NCBI GenBank assembly: GCA_937959065.1
Contig: CALGOI010000164.1
Coordinates: 1-8,129, forward strand
Direction: 5' to 3'
From: an uncultured Ignavibacteriota bacterium
GTDB taxonomy: Bacteria; Bacteroidota; Ignavibacteria; Tepidaquicellales; Tepidaquicellaceae
Length of the DNA stretch: 8,129 nucleotides
Shown here: positions 1 through 6,877 of the stretch, in pieces
Position numbering within the stretch: position 1 is the first letter of the stretch
Layout: each line of letters opens with the position of its first letter
The notes under the pieces: model-generated
Told to the model about the DNA's origin: nothing
Database searches by the model: none
The model's input: the letters and a program-made list of their open reading frames with translations, nothing else
Program-made: the position numbers and the translations under genes

Positions 1-1
1 G

Positions 2-58
2 TCAGAATATCACTGGAAACTTCATGACATTACAATAATGCCGGTGGAAAAAATTTAA
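2..58 (+). CDS. Possible 3' end of a convergent gene (partial, left edge)
   Basis: Reading from base 2, eighteen codons stay open up to a TAA at 56-58. They give a C-terminal peptide, SEYHWKLHDITIMPVEKI, with a mix of charged, aromatic and hydrophobic residues that looks like ordinary protein. The stop directly abuts the stop codon of the minus-strand propeller gene (59-61). The same kind of tight convergence is seen at 6208-6214, so the arrangement is plausible for this genome. The frame starting at base 3 is open for eleven codons before its own stop, and a frame this short can be open by chance, so confidence is low. No family can be recognised from eighteen residues. Confidence 0.3.
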   Translation, partial: SEYHWKLHDITIMPVEKI

Positions 59-2221
59 TTATTTCACCAGCATCATTTTCTTTACATCGGTGAAGGCTTC
101 CGTCTCGAGTTTATAGAAATAAACCCCTGATGTTAGTCTGCTTCCATCGAAATCTATATTGTATGTACCTGCATTCTGAACTCCGCTGAACAATATATCA
201 ACTTCAGCACCTTTAACATCAAAAACAGTTATTTTAACATTTCCGGCTTCCGGAAGCTGATATTGTATTTTTGTAGAGGGGTTAAACGGGTTAGGATAAT
301 TCTGTCCCAGCGCGTACCTGTCCGGTAAGCTGCTATTAATAAGCTCAACTGCAGTAACAACAACCGGGGTAGCGTTAACATTATATGTTATGCCTAGTTT
401 ATACACTCCCCCCGTTCCCTGAGCAAGTATTTGACCTTTATTAAGGTATAGCACACCCGCATTAGCTGAGCCGATACTGCCGACATTTGTAAAAGTTGCT
501 CCTGCATTGGTTGTAACGTATCCAACTCTACCATAGGTAACAAAAGCAAATCCTGTCGGGTCATCCTTTGCAATGTCACATCCCCATGCACTTCCTGTAG
601 TAGTGACGTTCGAAAAATTGCTTCCGGCATTTGTTGTTTTGAATACACCTCCGGTGCTCCAAACAGTGTGAAATGCAAGATTAATATCAAGCTGAGTAAT
701 ACCAATCATGGGCACTTCGGAAGTACTCTGGGAATTTGTTAAAGTCCAGTTTAGTCCGCCATTGGATGATTTCCATAATTTTGATGGTCCGCTATCACCG
801 AGAAGCATCAAGTCAGGGTTCTCGGGATGAATAGTAATATCGCAAGGACTTACGAATACAGTAGGGCTTAATGTAGTCCAGTTTAGGCCAAAATTAGTCG
901 ACTTCAGAAGTGTGGAATTATCCGGACCCAGAACCAGATTATTAGGATTAGAAGGGTCCATTTCAAGCGGCATACCGTAGGATGTTAAAGCTCCGCTCCA
1001 CACCAGTGTCCATGTGGCACCATGGTTTGTGCTCCTTACAACTTTACCGTCAAATGAATCCATGGACGCAATCATAAGGTTGGAATCAATTGGCGATACA
1101 TAGAAAGAGTGTGCTCTGCTTCCGATAGAAACAGTAGCGATCTGCTGCCATGTTTCACCTCTGTCATAGCTGCGGTGAATTACATTACCCTGGCATATAT
1201 AGACAACATCTCTTCTTTCGGGGCTTTGATAAGCCGGAGGGGCATAATAAAATCCGTTTCCAATACCGCCTGAACCGGTAAGTTTTGTTTGCCATTGATG
1301 TGTGATAGTCGTACCTCCAGTTAGTGACCAGCTATTACCTCCATCTGTAGTTTTAATCACAGCTTTGTTTAGTGAACTTACAGCGTAACCGGTATTAGCA
1401 TCGGTGAAATATATACCGCTCAGGTCAGCCGTCATCGGGTTCATCTCGAAATTAAGAAACTCTGAACTTCCGCTTTTATTATTTCTGATAAAACCGCCGC
1501 CGCCGCAAAGATGGACATTATTAAAGTCAGGTCCTGAAACTCCGTTAATATCTGTAATTATCTTAGAATCTACAGCTGTGAATGAGCCGGCACCGGTTTT
1601 CATTAATAATGTTCCATATTTGCCAACCGCTGTGATACCTCCGCTAAAATACTTTACAGCAAGAAGGTCATAAGATGTACCGCTGGTTTCTGAAGTCCAG
1701 CTTGTACCGCCGTTATTTGTAATATAAATTGCACCATTATTACCTACCACAACACCATTATTTGCATCGGAAAAACTTATAGCGTTTAAATTTACTGCCG
1801 CAATACCCGTGCTTATCAATGACCAGGTAGTCCCGCCGTCATTTGTCTTATATACTTTTCCACCATCACCACAAACAAACCCATCATTTGAGTTAAGGAA
1901 AAAGACATCATTCAGCTCAACTCCGTCACCAAGAAATGATGGCGTCAAAACATTAGGGCTTGCAGTACTTCCCCTGAATACAATTCCAGATTCAGTCGCA
2001 ATGTGAAATGTTGTTCCCACAATAAATACTCCTTTAAAATCAAATGCACTCAAACTATAGCTTTCCCAGTTAGCACCGCCATTTGCCGATCTGAATACAA
2101 GTCCGTCATCTCCGACAGCCATAACATAGTTTCCATCTGCGCTATGCACGCTGTTAAATCCCTGCGAATAACCGCTGATCGTAAGGGATAAAAAAATTAA
2201 AATTAAAAAAAGTTTTTTCAT
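59..2221 (-). CDS. Secreted double beta-propeller protein with T9SS type A sorting domain (720 aa)
   Basis: Predicted exported protein of unknown ligand or activity. Residues 1-19 form a signal peptide (KK, a hydrophobic stretch, then GYS before Q20). Residues 21-610 carry Asp-box repeats of the form (S/T)xxxGxxW/F. Clear copies start near 45, 126, 168, 291, 351, 397, 441, 485, 529 and 570, with decayed copies near 84, 209 and 248. The first half has YCF48-type blades (NNGVVVGNNGAIYITNNGGTSW). From about 340 on, blades carry DPSNPNNLVLG or HPENPDLMLLG strands, as in sortilin/exo-glycanase propellers. Residues 632-720 are the T9SS type A sorting domain (QNYPNPFNP at 640-648, SGVYFYKL at 698-705, KKMMLVK at the end), which in this family directs export through the outer membrane and is then removed. 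The start is ATG; an in-frame signal peptide follows at once, and the upstream AGTGAGAAA is only a weak ribosome site. It lies 137 bases downstream of a paralogous gene on the same strand. No catalytic residues are recognised; a role in adhesion or binding is inference only. Confidence 0.9.
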   Translation of the reverse strand: MKKLFLILIFLSLTISGYSQGFNSVHSADGNYVMAVGDDGLVFRSANGGANWESYSLSAFDFKGVFIVGTTFHIATESGIVFRGSTASPNVLTPSFLGDGVELNDVFFLNSNDGFVCGDGGKVYKTNDGGTTWSLISTGIAAVNLNAISFSDANNGVVVGNNGAIYITNNGGTSWTSETSGTSYDLLAVKYFSGGITAVGKYGTLLMKTGAGSFTAVDSKIITDINGVSGPDFNNVHLCGGGGFIRNNKSGSSEFLNFEMNPMTADLSGIYFTDANTGYAVSSLNKAVIKTTDGGNSWSLTGGTTITHQWQTKLTGSGGIGNGFYYAPPAYQSPERRDVVYICQGNVIHRSYDRGETWQQIATVSIGSRAHSFYVSPIDSNLMIASMDSFDGKVVRSTNHGATWTLVWSGALTSYGMPLEMDPSNPNNLVLGPDNSTLLKSTNFGLNWTTLSPTVFVSPCDITIHPENPDLMLLGDSGPSKLWKSSNGGLNWTLTNSQSTSEVPMIGITQLDINLAFHTVWSTGGVFKTTNAGSNFSNVTTTGSAWGCDIAKDDPTGFAFVTYGRVGYVTTNAGATFTNVGSIGSANAGVLYLNKGQILAQGTGGVYKLGITYNVNATPVVVTAVELINSSLPDRYALGQNYPNPFNPSTKIQYQLPEAGNVKITVFDVKGAEVDILFSGVQNAGTYNIDFDGSRLTSGVYFYKLETEAFTDVKKMMLVK
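392..2161 (-). repeat. Asp-box (BNR/YCF48-like) repeat array, 13 boxes plus a final half blade
   Basis: This is the part of the 720-residue protein that codes for its tandem blades (residues 21-610). Box start positions are about 45, 84, 126, 168, 209, 248, 291, 351, 397, 441, 485, 529 and 570. Spacing is about 39-43 residues in the first seven and 41-46 in the last six, with a 60-residue step between the groups. A last GTGGVYKLG near 602-610 has the strand but no box, as expected for a closing blade completed by an N-terminal strand. The repeats are protein-level; the DNA copies are diverged. Confidence 0.75.
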
Positions 2222-2289
2222 TTTCTCACTTTTTGTTATTATAAATTAAACTCTTTTGGATTCCCGTATTAATGTAAAAATAATAATAA

Positions 2290-2321
2290 TTGAATTTCTT
2301 TTACCAATAAAAATAATTCAA
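2290..2321 (-). other. Imperfect AT-rich hairpin in the intergenic gap
   Basis: An inverted repeat with arms TTGAATT/AATTCAA, a two-base mismatch, inner arms TTTTA/TAAAA and a CCAA loop on the plus strand. On the minus strand it lies about 38 bases after the stop of the 702-residue gene and is followed by a T-rich stretch, so it could be a weak transcription terminator between the two propeller genes. The stem is almost all A-T and the region is AT-rich, so chance is a real alternative. Confidence 0.25.
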
Positions 2322-2358
2322 AACATATAATTCAAACAAAGATTGAAAAACCAATTGT

Positions 2359-4467
2359 CTATTTAACTAAAATCATCTTTTTGGTATCAGTAAATCCATC
2401 GGTTTTCAGCCTGTAGAAATAAATACCGCTCGACAATCCGCTTCCGTTGAACTCAAGTGAGTAAACACCGGCATCCTGGAAACTGTTCACAAGATTAGCG
2501 ACTTCCTTACCGCTCAAATCGAATACAGTAAGTTCAACATATCCATTTTGGGGAAGTTCGTAGCTTATCCTTGTAACAGGGTTGAATGGGTTTGGATAGT
2601 TTTGGCTGAGAGAATAACCTTTGGGAAGTGAGCCCGTTTCATGTGTAATACTAACAAGGTTACTTCCGCCTTTTAGAACGATTCCGGAGCTTCCGCCAAG
2701 GAAACAGGTACCGTCGGGAGTATATGCAACGGCATACATCGTGTTTATTGTTCTTCTCGGATCACTGATCCAGCTTGTACCGCCGTTAGTAGTCCTATAT
2801 GGATAACCGCTTGAGCCAATCGCCACACCGTGATCAGCGTCATAGAATTCCATTGCCCAGATCGTATTACCCAGCTGTGGCGTGGGTATCCATACAGTGC
2901 CGCCATTAGTTGTTTTGTAAGTGGCTCCGCTAGAACCGCTTGCGTATCCTGTCATTGAATTAACAAAGCTTACCGCGTAACATCCCAACTGGCTTCCGTT
3001 AAACTGTAAACTCCAGCTTGCTCCTCCGTTTGTTGTTCCGTAGATAACCTCTCCAACTCCAACTGTCCATCCATTATTTTCATTTACGAAGTCTACATCC
3101 CATAAAAGTTCACCGCCCGGTACCGGTACGTTGTTCCAGTTGACTCCTCCGTTAGTCGTTTTTAAAACTGCGCCTGACTGTCCGACAGAATAACCGGTAT
3201 TGTCATTTACAAAATCTATTCCAAGCAAATCCTGTGTAGAACCCGTCGTCAGTTCGGTCCAGTTAGTACCGCCGTTCACAGTTTTAAATATCCTTCCATC
3301 ATCACCTGCAATATAAGCAGTGTTTGTTGAAGGTGCTGATACATTGTTTAGTTCAAGGGTTCCACCGGGAGTTGTTTGTGTCACGAAACTAGCTCCACCA
3401 TTGGTTGTCTTGATTACAGTCCCATTATTACCAACGAAATACCCGTTGTTATTATCGGCAAAACTCGCACCATCAAGCAGATTGGTTGTAACCGAATTTG
3501 TTAAGGATGACCAGGAAACTCCCGCATCGGTTGATTTAAACATCCATCCGTCGTCACCTCCGGCATAAACAACATTTGCTGACTCAAATCTAACGGAATA
3601 CAATGTATTCGAAAATCCAAGCATAGTGCCGGATGTCCATGACAAGCCATGGTTTGTTGATCTGAGTAAAGTACCTCCGGTTCCGCATGCAAGAACATTG
3701 CTGCCATTACCATCAATACAATATATGGTAACTGAGCCGGAATTATTCCCGTACATAGAATCCCAGGTAACACCGCCGTTTAAAGTACGGAGAATACGCT
3801 GTCTCTGTCCGGTGATAAATCCCGTTTGTGAGTTTATAAAATTGATATCGTAAAAATCATCTGTCTGAGGTGTTAAAGGAGATGAAATAATCTGAAAGTT
3901 AGCTCCGCCGTTAGTCGAGCGAAGGATGCAATTATCATTTCCAACTGCAAAGATCGTATTTGCTGAAAGAGCCGCAGCACCGCGAAGAGTCTTTGTGATA
4001 AGATACTGCGGAGACTGTGACGACCAGCTTGAGCCGCCGTCAGTGGTTTTTATAAGGAAGGAATTAAAACCGACAGCCCATCCGGTGTTCACATCGAAGA
4101 AACTTACGTCGTATTTGGTTGTATCGGGAGCTGAAGTAAGTTCAATCCAGTTAAGTCCGCCGTTGGTTGTCTTCCATGGCTTCGTATTGGGTCCGCCTCC
4201 GACTCCGTATCCTGTCATTGCATTGAGAAATGATAACGCCCGGAGATTTCTATCGATATTCAACGAGACTATGGTCCAGGAAGTACCGGAGTTATTAGAA
4301 ACAAGCACGTCACTGATCCAGTTAGTTACACCTATTACACTCCCCGGCGTTGGAACTGCCAGGTCATATATATCATTTACTTGAGGAGTAGGATTTACGA
4401 ATACCCACTGCGCGTTTACATTCACCCCCATTAAACTTATTAATAAAACAAAAAGTAGTCTTCTCAC
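2359..4467 (-). CDS. Secreted YCF48-type repeat protein with T9SS type A sorting domain (702 aa, GTG start)
   Basis: Predicted exported protein, paralogous in layout to the 720-residue protein downstream. The start codon is GTG: an in-frame TAA lies four codons upstream (4477-4479), and the next in-frame ATG (residue 13) would cut the signal peptide in half. No good Shine-Dalgarno is seen. The signal peptide is residues 1-19 (RR, LLFVLLISLMGV, then VNA before Q20). Residues 21-602 hold thirteen regular Asp boxes starting near 57, 100, 141, 184, 228, 270, 312, 354, 396, 437, 478, 519 and 559. These sit in blades of the YCF48 pattern (F.D...G..VG..G...KTTNGG..W), and a closing GSSGIVLKGG follows near 592-601. 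Residues 612-702 are the T9SS sorting domain (QNYPNPFNP 622-630, SGIYFYRL 680-687, KKMILVK). YCF48 itself is a photosystem II assembly factor, but these bacterial secreted repeats share only the fold; no photosynthetic role is implied. Ligand and activity are unknown. Confidence 0.9.
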   Translation of the reverse strand: MRRLLFVLLISLMGVNVNAQWVFVNPTPQVNDIYDLAVPTPGSVIGVTNWISDVLVSNNSGTSWTIVSLNIDRNLRALSFLNAMTGYGVGGGPNTKPWKTTNGGLNWIELTSAPDTTKYDVSFFDVNTGWAVGFNSFLIKTTDGGSSWSSQSPQYLITKTLRGAAALSANTIFAVGNDNCILRSTNGGANFQIISSPLTPQTDDFYDINFINSQTGFITGQRQRILRTLNGGVTWDSMYGNNSGSVTIYCIDGNGSNVLACGTGGTLLRSTNHGLSWTSGTMLGFSNTLYSVRFESANVVYAGGDDGWMFKSTDAGVSWSSLTNSVTTNLLDGASFADNNNGYFVGNNGTVIKTTNGGASFVTQTTPGGTLELNNVSAPSTNTAYIAGDDGRIFKTVNGGTNWTELTTGSTQDLLGIDFVNDNTGYSVGQSGAVLKTTNGGVNWNNVPVPGGELLWDVDFVNENNGWTVGVGEVIYGTTNGGASWSLQFNGSQLGCYAVSFVNSMTGYASGSSGATYKTTNGGTVWIPTPQLGNTIWAMEFYDADHGVAIGSSGYPYRTTNGGTSWISDPRRTINTMYAVAYTPDGTCFLGGSSGIVLKGGSNLVSITHETGSLPKGYSLSQNYPNPFNPVTRISYELPQNGYVELTVFDLSGKEVANLVNSFQDAGVYSLEFNGSGLSSGIYFYRLKTDGFTDTKKMILVK
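2662..4407 (-). repeat. Asp-box (YCF48-like) repeat array, 13 boxes plus a final half blade
   Basis: Codes for residues 21-602 of the 702-residue protein. The box-to-box steps are 43, 41, 43, 44, 42, 42, 42, 42, 41, 41, 41 and 40 residues, an unusually even array. At DNA level this is visible on the plus strand as recurring ccgccgttagt-like words (the complement of codons for T-N-G-G). Flanking codons differ between copies, so this is an old repeat rather than a recent expansion. Confidence 0.85.
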
Positions 4468-4594
4468 AATAAATTGTTACATAGATTTATAGATAGTTTT
4501 TTTAACATCTTATTAAAATATATCTTGAGTTTAAAAATGAAAGGTAAATTGACTAAAAATGAAGATTATTTAGTTAAGCTTTACAAAAATACTA

Positions 4595-4623
4595 TTGACA
4601 AACTCGAGTAAATCTACTAATAT
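4595..4623 (+). promoter_or_regulatory. Sigma70-like promoter for the 519-residue gene
   Basis: TTGACA at 4595-4600 is a perfect -35 hexamer, followed by a 17-base spacer and TAATAT at 4618-4623 (4 of 6 matches to TATAAT). It would start transcription near 4630, about 20 bases before the ATG at 4651. It lies in the 183-base divergent gap between the two secreted-protein genes. The AT-rich background makes -10 matches common, and many Bacteroidota use a different TTG/TAnnTTTG promoter, so this is only a candidate. I could not assign a matching promoter for the opposite gene. Confidence 0.45.
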
Positions 4624-4650
4624 TACAGTAAGTTAACTAAAGAAAGAATT

Positions 4651-6210
4651 ATGAGAAATTCTACCAGATTCTGCTTTTTTCTTATTTGCTCACTCTTAAC
4701 TTTCACATCATTTGTCCATAGCCAGTTTGTAAATACCGTGGTACAGTTTACAGATGGCGACAGGGATTATAATCCCAGATTCCCGGTGTTTAAAAATAAA
4801 ATATATGAATATGCATATGAATATTTTACATTTGAAAGACGAAACACACAATCTGAAATCGATATTTACATCCAAAAAACCGGACCGGACGGACCACTCG
4901 AATTACCTATAAAAATAAATAACAATACTTCCAAAAATTCAAATCCTGTAATTGCTTACAATAATGCATTTAATAATCCCGGATTAGAAATCCCCAGGTA
5001 TTTACTTGTTGCATGGGAAACAAATAAAAATGGTGCAACTGATATTTATTGCAAATACCTATTACCTGGTTCAGGGTGGTCAAGTGAATTTCCACTTGAC
5101 TCATCAAGTTTAGACTCCAGAGCACCCGAAATTATTTGCAGGGATTCAACAAACTTCGTGATAACATACGAAAAAGAGGGAGATATTTATTTTAGAGAAT
5201 TTAATATACTAAGTAAAGTCCTTACTCCTGAAGTAAATATTACCTCTGATGATACCGTTAATTGCAGTCATCCAAAAATTACTGTTTGCGGTAGTTATTC
5301 TAATAGCGACAGTGTTGTATTGGTCAGCTATCAAAGAAATTTATCATCAACAAACGTCCCTATACATTATAAGAAACAATCCAATAACGTTTGGTCAAAC
5401 GCTTATATTCTAACAGGAGTTGGAGTTAATAAAAACTTAGGATTCTCATCATCAGGCATTGGCTGGTCAGATATAGTCACTGCTTCATTCAGGAGAGATA
5501 CTGTAAACGCAAGTAACATTTATGCCGTTAATCTAAACCTTGATTCAATATATAATGATTCAGTATTATTAACAAACGGGCAAGGTAATTATACAGATTT
5601 CGAGGGGAATAGGGATATTATTATAAGAGATGGGCTCAGTATTTATGTCACAGGATTTATAAATGATAATTTCTTATGGAAGAAAGCCGTTTTTTATAAT
5701 AACGCTCCAATTTCCGGTTCACCCAATTATGAAGTAGATGTTGTAACTCCATTATCATTTGATACTTTAAATCCTACTATTACTTTAAATCACAGGATTC
5801 AAAAAATACTCCCTAATGGAGGTTGCGGAGTTTACTGGTTCATTTTTAACAGATCAGAAAATTTTGTATATGAATCACGGATTTTTGGCGTTAAATATGA
5901 GAATTGTATAATAGGCATATCCCCCATCTCATCCGAGATACCAAAATCGTTCGCGCTAAAACAAAACTATCCTAACCCGTTCAATCCGGCTACAAAGATC
6001 CGCTTTGACATACCGAAGCAAACCGGTAATGTTAAGCTGTCTGTGTTTAACACTGTCGGGCAGGAGGTTGCCGTGCTGGTTAATGAACAGTTACAGCCGG
6101 GAGTGTATGAATATGATTTCAATGCTGTTGGTTACCCGAGCGGTGTGTACTATTACAGGCTGCAGGCGGGCGAGTTTTCGGAAACAAAAAGAATGGTTGT
6201 GGTTAAATAG
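4651..6210 (+). CDS. Secreted protein of unknown function with T9SS type A sorting domain (519 aa)
   Basis: Predicted exported protein. The signal peptide is residues 1-24 (basic start, hydrophobic core, FVHS before Q25). The body, residues 25-425, matches no family I recognise with confidence. It does contain about seven loose repeats, near 41, 98, 157, 206, 268, 320 and 374, with a pattern of an NP/AP turn, a hydrophobic strand, then a polar-rich turn and DIY/NIY strand (LLVAWETNKNGATDIYCKYL, FVITYEKEGDIYFREFN). This suggests a TolB- or sialidase-like beta-propeller, by inference. Residues 431-519 are the T9SS type A sorting domain (QNYPNPFNP 438-446, GQEV 470-473, SGVYYYRL 497-504, KRMVVVK), which normally means secretion or surface attachment. 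The ATG is preceded by AAAGAAAG, a weak ribosome site, and a good promoter lies just upstream. The body is much poorer in GC than the sorting domain and than neighbouring genes. The gene converges on the MarC-family gene with one base between stops. Confidence 0.85.
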   Translation: MRNSTRFCFFLICSLLTFTSFVHSQFVNTVVQFTDGDRDYNPRFPVFKNKIYEYAYEYFTFERRNTQSEIDIYIQKTGPDGPLELPIKINNNTSKNSNPVIAYNNAFNNPGLEIPRYLLVAWETNKNGATDIYCKYLLPGSGWSSEFPLDSSSLDSRAPEIICRDSTNFVITYEKEGDIYFREFNILSKVLTPEVNITSDDTVNCSHPKITVCGSYSNSDSVVLVSYQRNLSSTNVPIHYKKQSNNVWSNAYILTGVGVNKNLGFSSSGIGWSDIVTASFRRDTVNASNIYAVNLNLDSIYNDSVLLTNGQGNYTDFEGNRDIIIRDGLSIYVTGFINDNFLWKKAVFYNNAPISGSPNYEVDVVTPLSFDTLNPTITLNHRIQKILPNGGCGVYWFIFNRSENFVYESRIFGVKYENCIIGISPISSEIPKSFALKQNYPNPFNPATKIRFDIPKQTGNVKLSVFNTVGQEVAVLVNEQLQPGVYEYDFNAVGYPSGVYYYRLQAGEFSETKRMVVVK

Positions 6211-6211
6211 T

Positions 6212-6841
6212 TTAATGAATCTCAATAGCAGTACGGATCCCGCTAATTATCATTTCGGTTCCGATCACGGAAAGTATAAGTCCCATAAGGCGGCTGATTA
6301 CCTGTATTACATTCTCTCCCAGAAAATTTACCATCCTCTGACCGGAGATAAAAAGCAAATATGTAAAGATGCACAAAAAAAGGAATATTCCTGATGTAAG
6401 TATCAGAGATTGTGGGGAACCGTCCGCGACGAAGTTCATTGCAGCAGCTATTGTTCCCGGTCCTGCAAGTATTGGTATCCCCAGAGGTGAAACCGCTATC
6501 CGTGTCTTTGCCTTTACATCCATCTCTTCTATATTCTTGACTTCAAAATCCGGGTTATCGCTTAAAAGCATTTTCATTCCTGTTATAAATAAAAGAATCC
6601 CTCCGGTAATTCTGAAAGCAGGCAGAGTAATTCCGAACACCTGGAAGATGAACTTACCCATCAAAATGAATACCACTACAACTATGAAAGCAATGAGTAG
6701 CGCTTTAAAGGCTATTGCTCTTTTATCTTTGCTGTTCATTCCCCGCGTGAGTCCGATGAATATTGGCGTGCTTCCTATAGGATTCATCATTGCAAAGAAA
6801 CCGGAGAAAACCGTCAGTATATATAGCACGGAATAATCCAT
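6212..6841 (-). CDS. MarC-family (UPF0056, NAAT-type) integral membrane protein, 209 aa
   Basis: Full-length member of the MarC/YchE/YhgN family; about 200-220 residues is usual. Six hydrophobic segments can be seen, at about 4-30, 45-68, 73-93, 116-138, 146-167 and 179-203. Family hallmarks are present: MNPIGSTPIF at 19-28 in helix 1, ITGGILLFITGMKML at 78-92, SPLGIPILAGPGTIAAAM at 118-135, and RLMGLILSVIGTEMIISGIR at 184-203. The two NPIG/PLGIP..GPG re-entrant-like stretches reflect an internal duplication of two three-helix halves. It acts in the inner membrane. An archaeal relative (SnatA) was reported to carry neutral amino acids, but for most members the substrate is unknown, and the 'multiple antibiotic resistance' in the name is historical. 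It lies 36 bases after the MFS permease gene on the same strand and is probably co-transcribed with it. The ATG is chosen because an in-frame TAA lies four codons upstream. Confidence 0.92.
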   Translation of the reverse strand: MDYSVLYILTVFSGFFAMMNPIGSTPIFIGLTRGMNSKDKRAIAFKALLIAFIVVVVFILMGKFIFQVFGITLPAFRITGGILLFITGMKMLLSDNPDFEVKNIEEMDVKAKTRIAVSPLGIPILAGPGTIAAAMNFVADGSPQSLILTSGIFLFLCIFTYLLFISGQRMVNFLGENVIQVISRLMGLILSVIGTEMIISGIRTAIEIH

Positions 6842-6859
6842 ACTCTTAATTTACAATAA

Positions 6860-6865
6860 CTCCTT
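6860..6865 (-). promoter_or_regulatory. AAGGAG Shine-Dalgarno-like site upstream of the MarC-family gene, oddly far from the start
   Basis: AAGGAG on the minus strand lies in the 36-base gap after the permease stop and is 18 bases from the MarC-family ATG, against a usual 5-9. An in-frame TAA between the two rules out an upstream start in that frame. A closer AAGAG sits directly before the ATG. The site may act with a long spacer or be fortuitous. Confidence 0.3.
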
Positions 6866-6877
6866 ATAGTATGAAAT

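Noticed and set aside
2222..2358. The two propeller genes as one gene split by a frameshift
   Set aside because: Each has its own signal peptide and its own complete sorting domain, and the 137-base gap is AT-rich with no coding character.
3926..4384. Open frame of 152 codons on the plus strand inside the 702-residue gene
   Set aside because: It is antisense to a clear repeat-containing coding region; regular codon use in the array keeps the other strand open. No ribosome site or recognisable domain; the same holds for the shorter plus-strand frames at 2621-2806, 3320-3568 and 3626-3853.
2662..4407. Recurring ccgccgttagt-like words suggesting a DNA repeat or CRISPR-like array
   Set aside because: The period of about 126 bases matches the 42-residue protein repeat, and the words are the reverse complement of codons for the TNGG box; there are no conserved direct repeats with unique spacers.
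62..6207. Recent copying or gene conversion among the three T9SS sorting domains
   Set aside because: The QNYPNPFNP stretch is encoded with different synonymous codons in all three genes, so they are old relatives rather than recent copies.
6259..6272. Small hairpin TTCCG-ATCA-CGGAA as a terminator for the convergent pair
   Set aside because: Only five base pairs, inside the MarC coding region, and not followed by a T run on either strand.
6005..6394. Open frame of 129 codons spanning the end of the 519-residue gene and the end of the MarC gene
   Set aside because: It overlaps the T9SS sorting domain in another frame and then runs antisense to MarC; composition is not protein-like.
6369..6836. 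Open frame of 155 codons on the plus strand opposite the MarC-family gene
   Set aside because: The minus strand encodes a full-length MarC family protein with all hallmarks; the plus frame has no family features and is its shadow.
6212..6841. Antibiotic resistance role from the MarC name
   Set aside because: The name is historical; the family is not an established drug-resistance determinant and no regulator of the mar type is present here.
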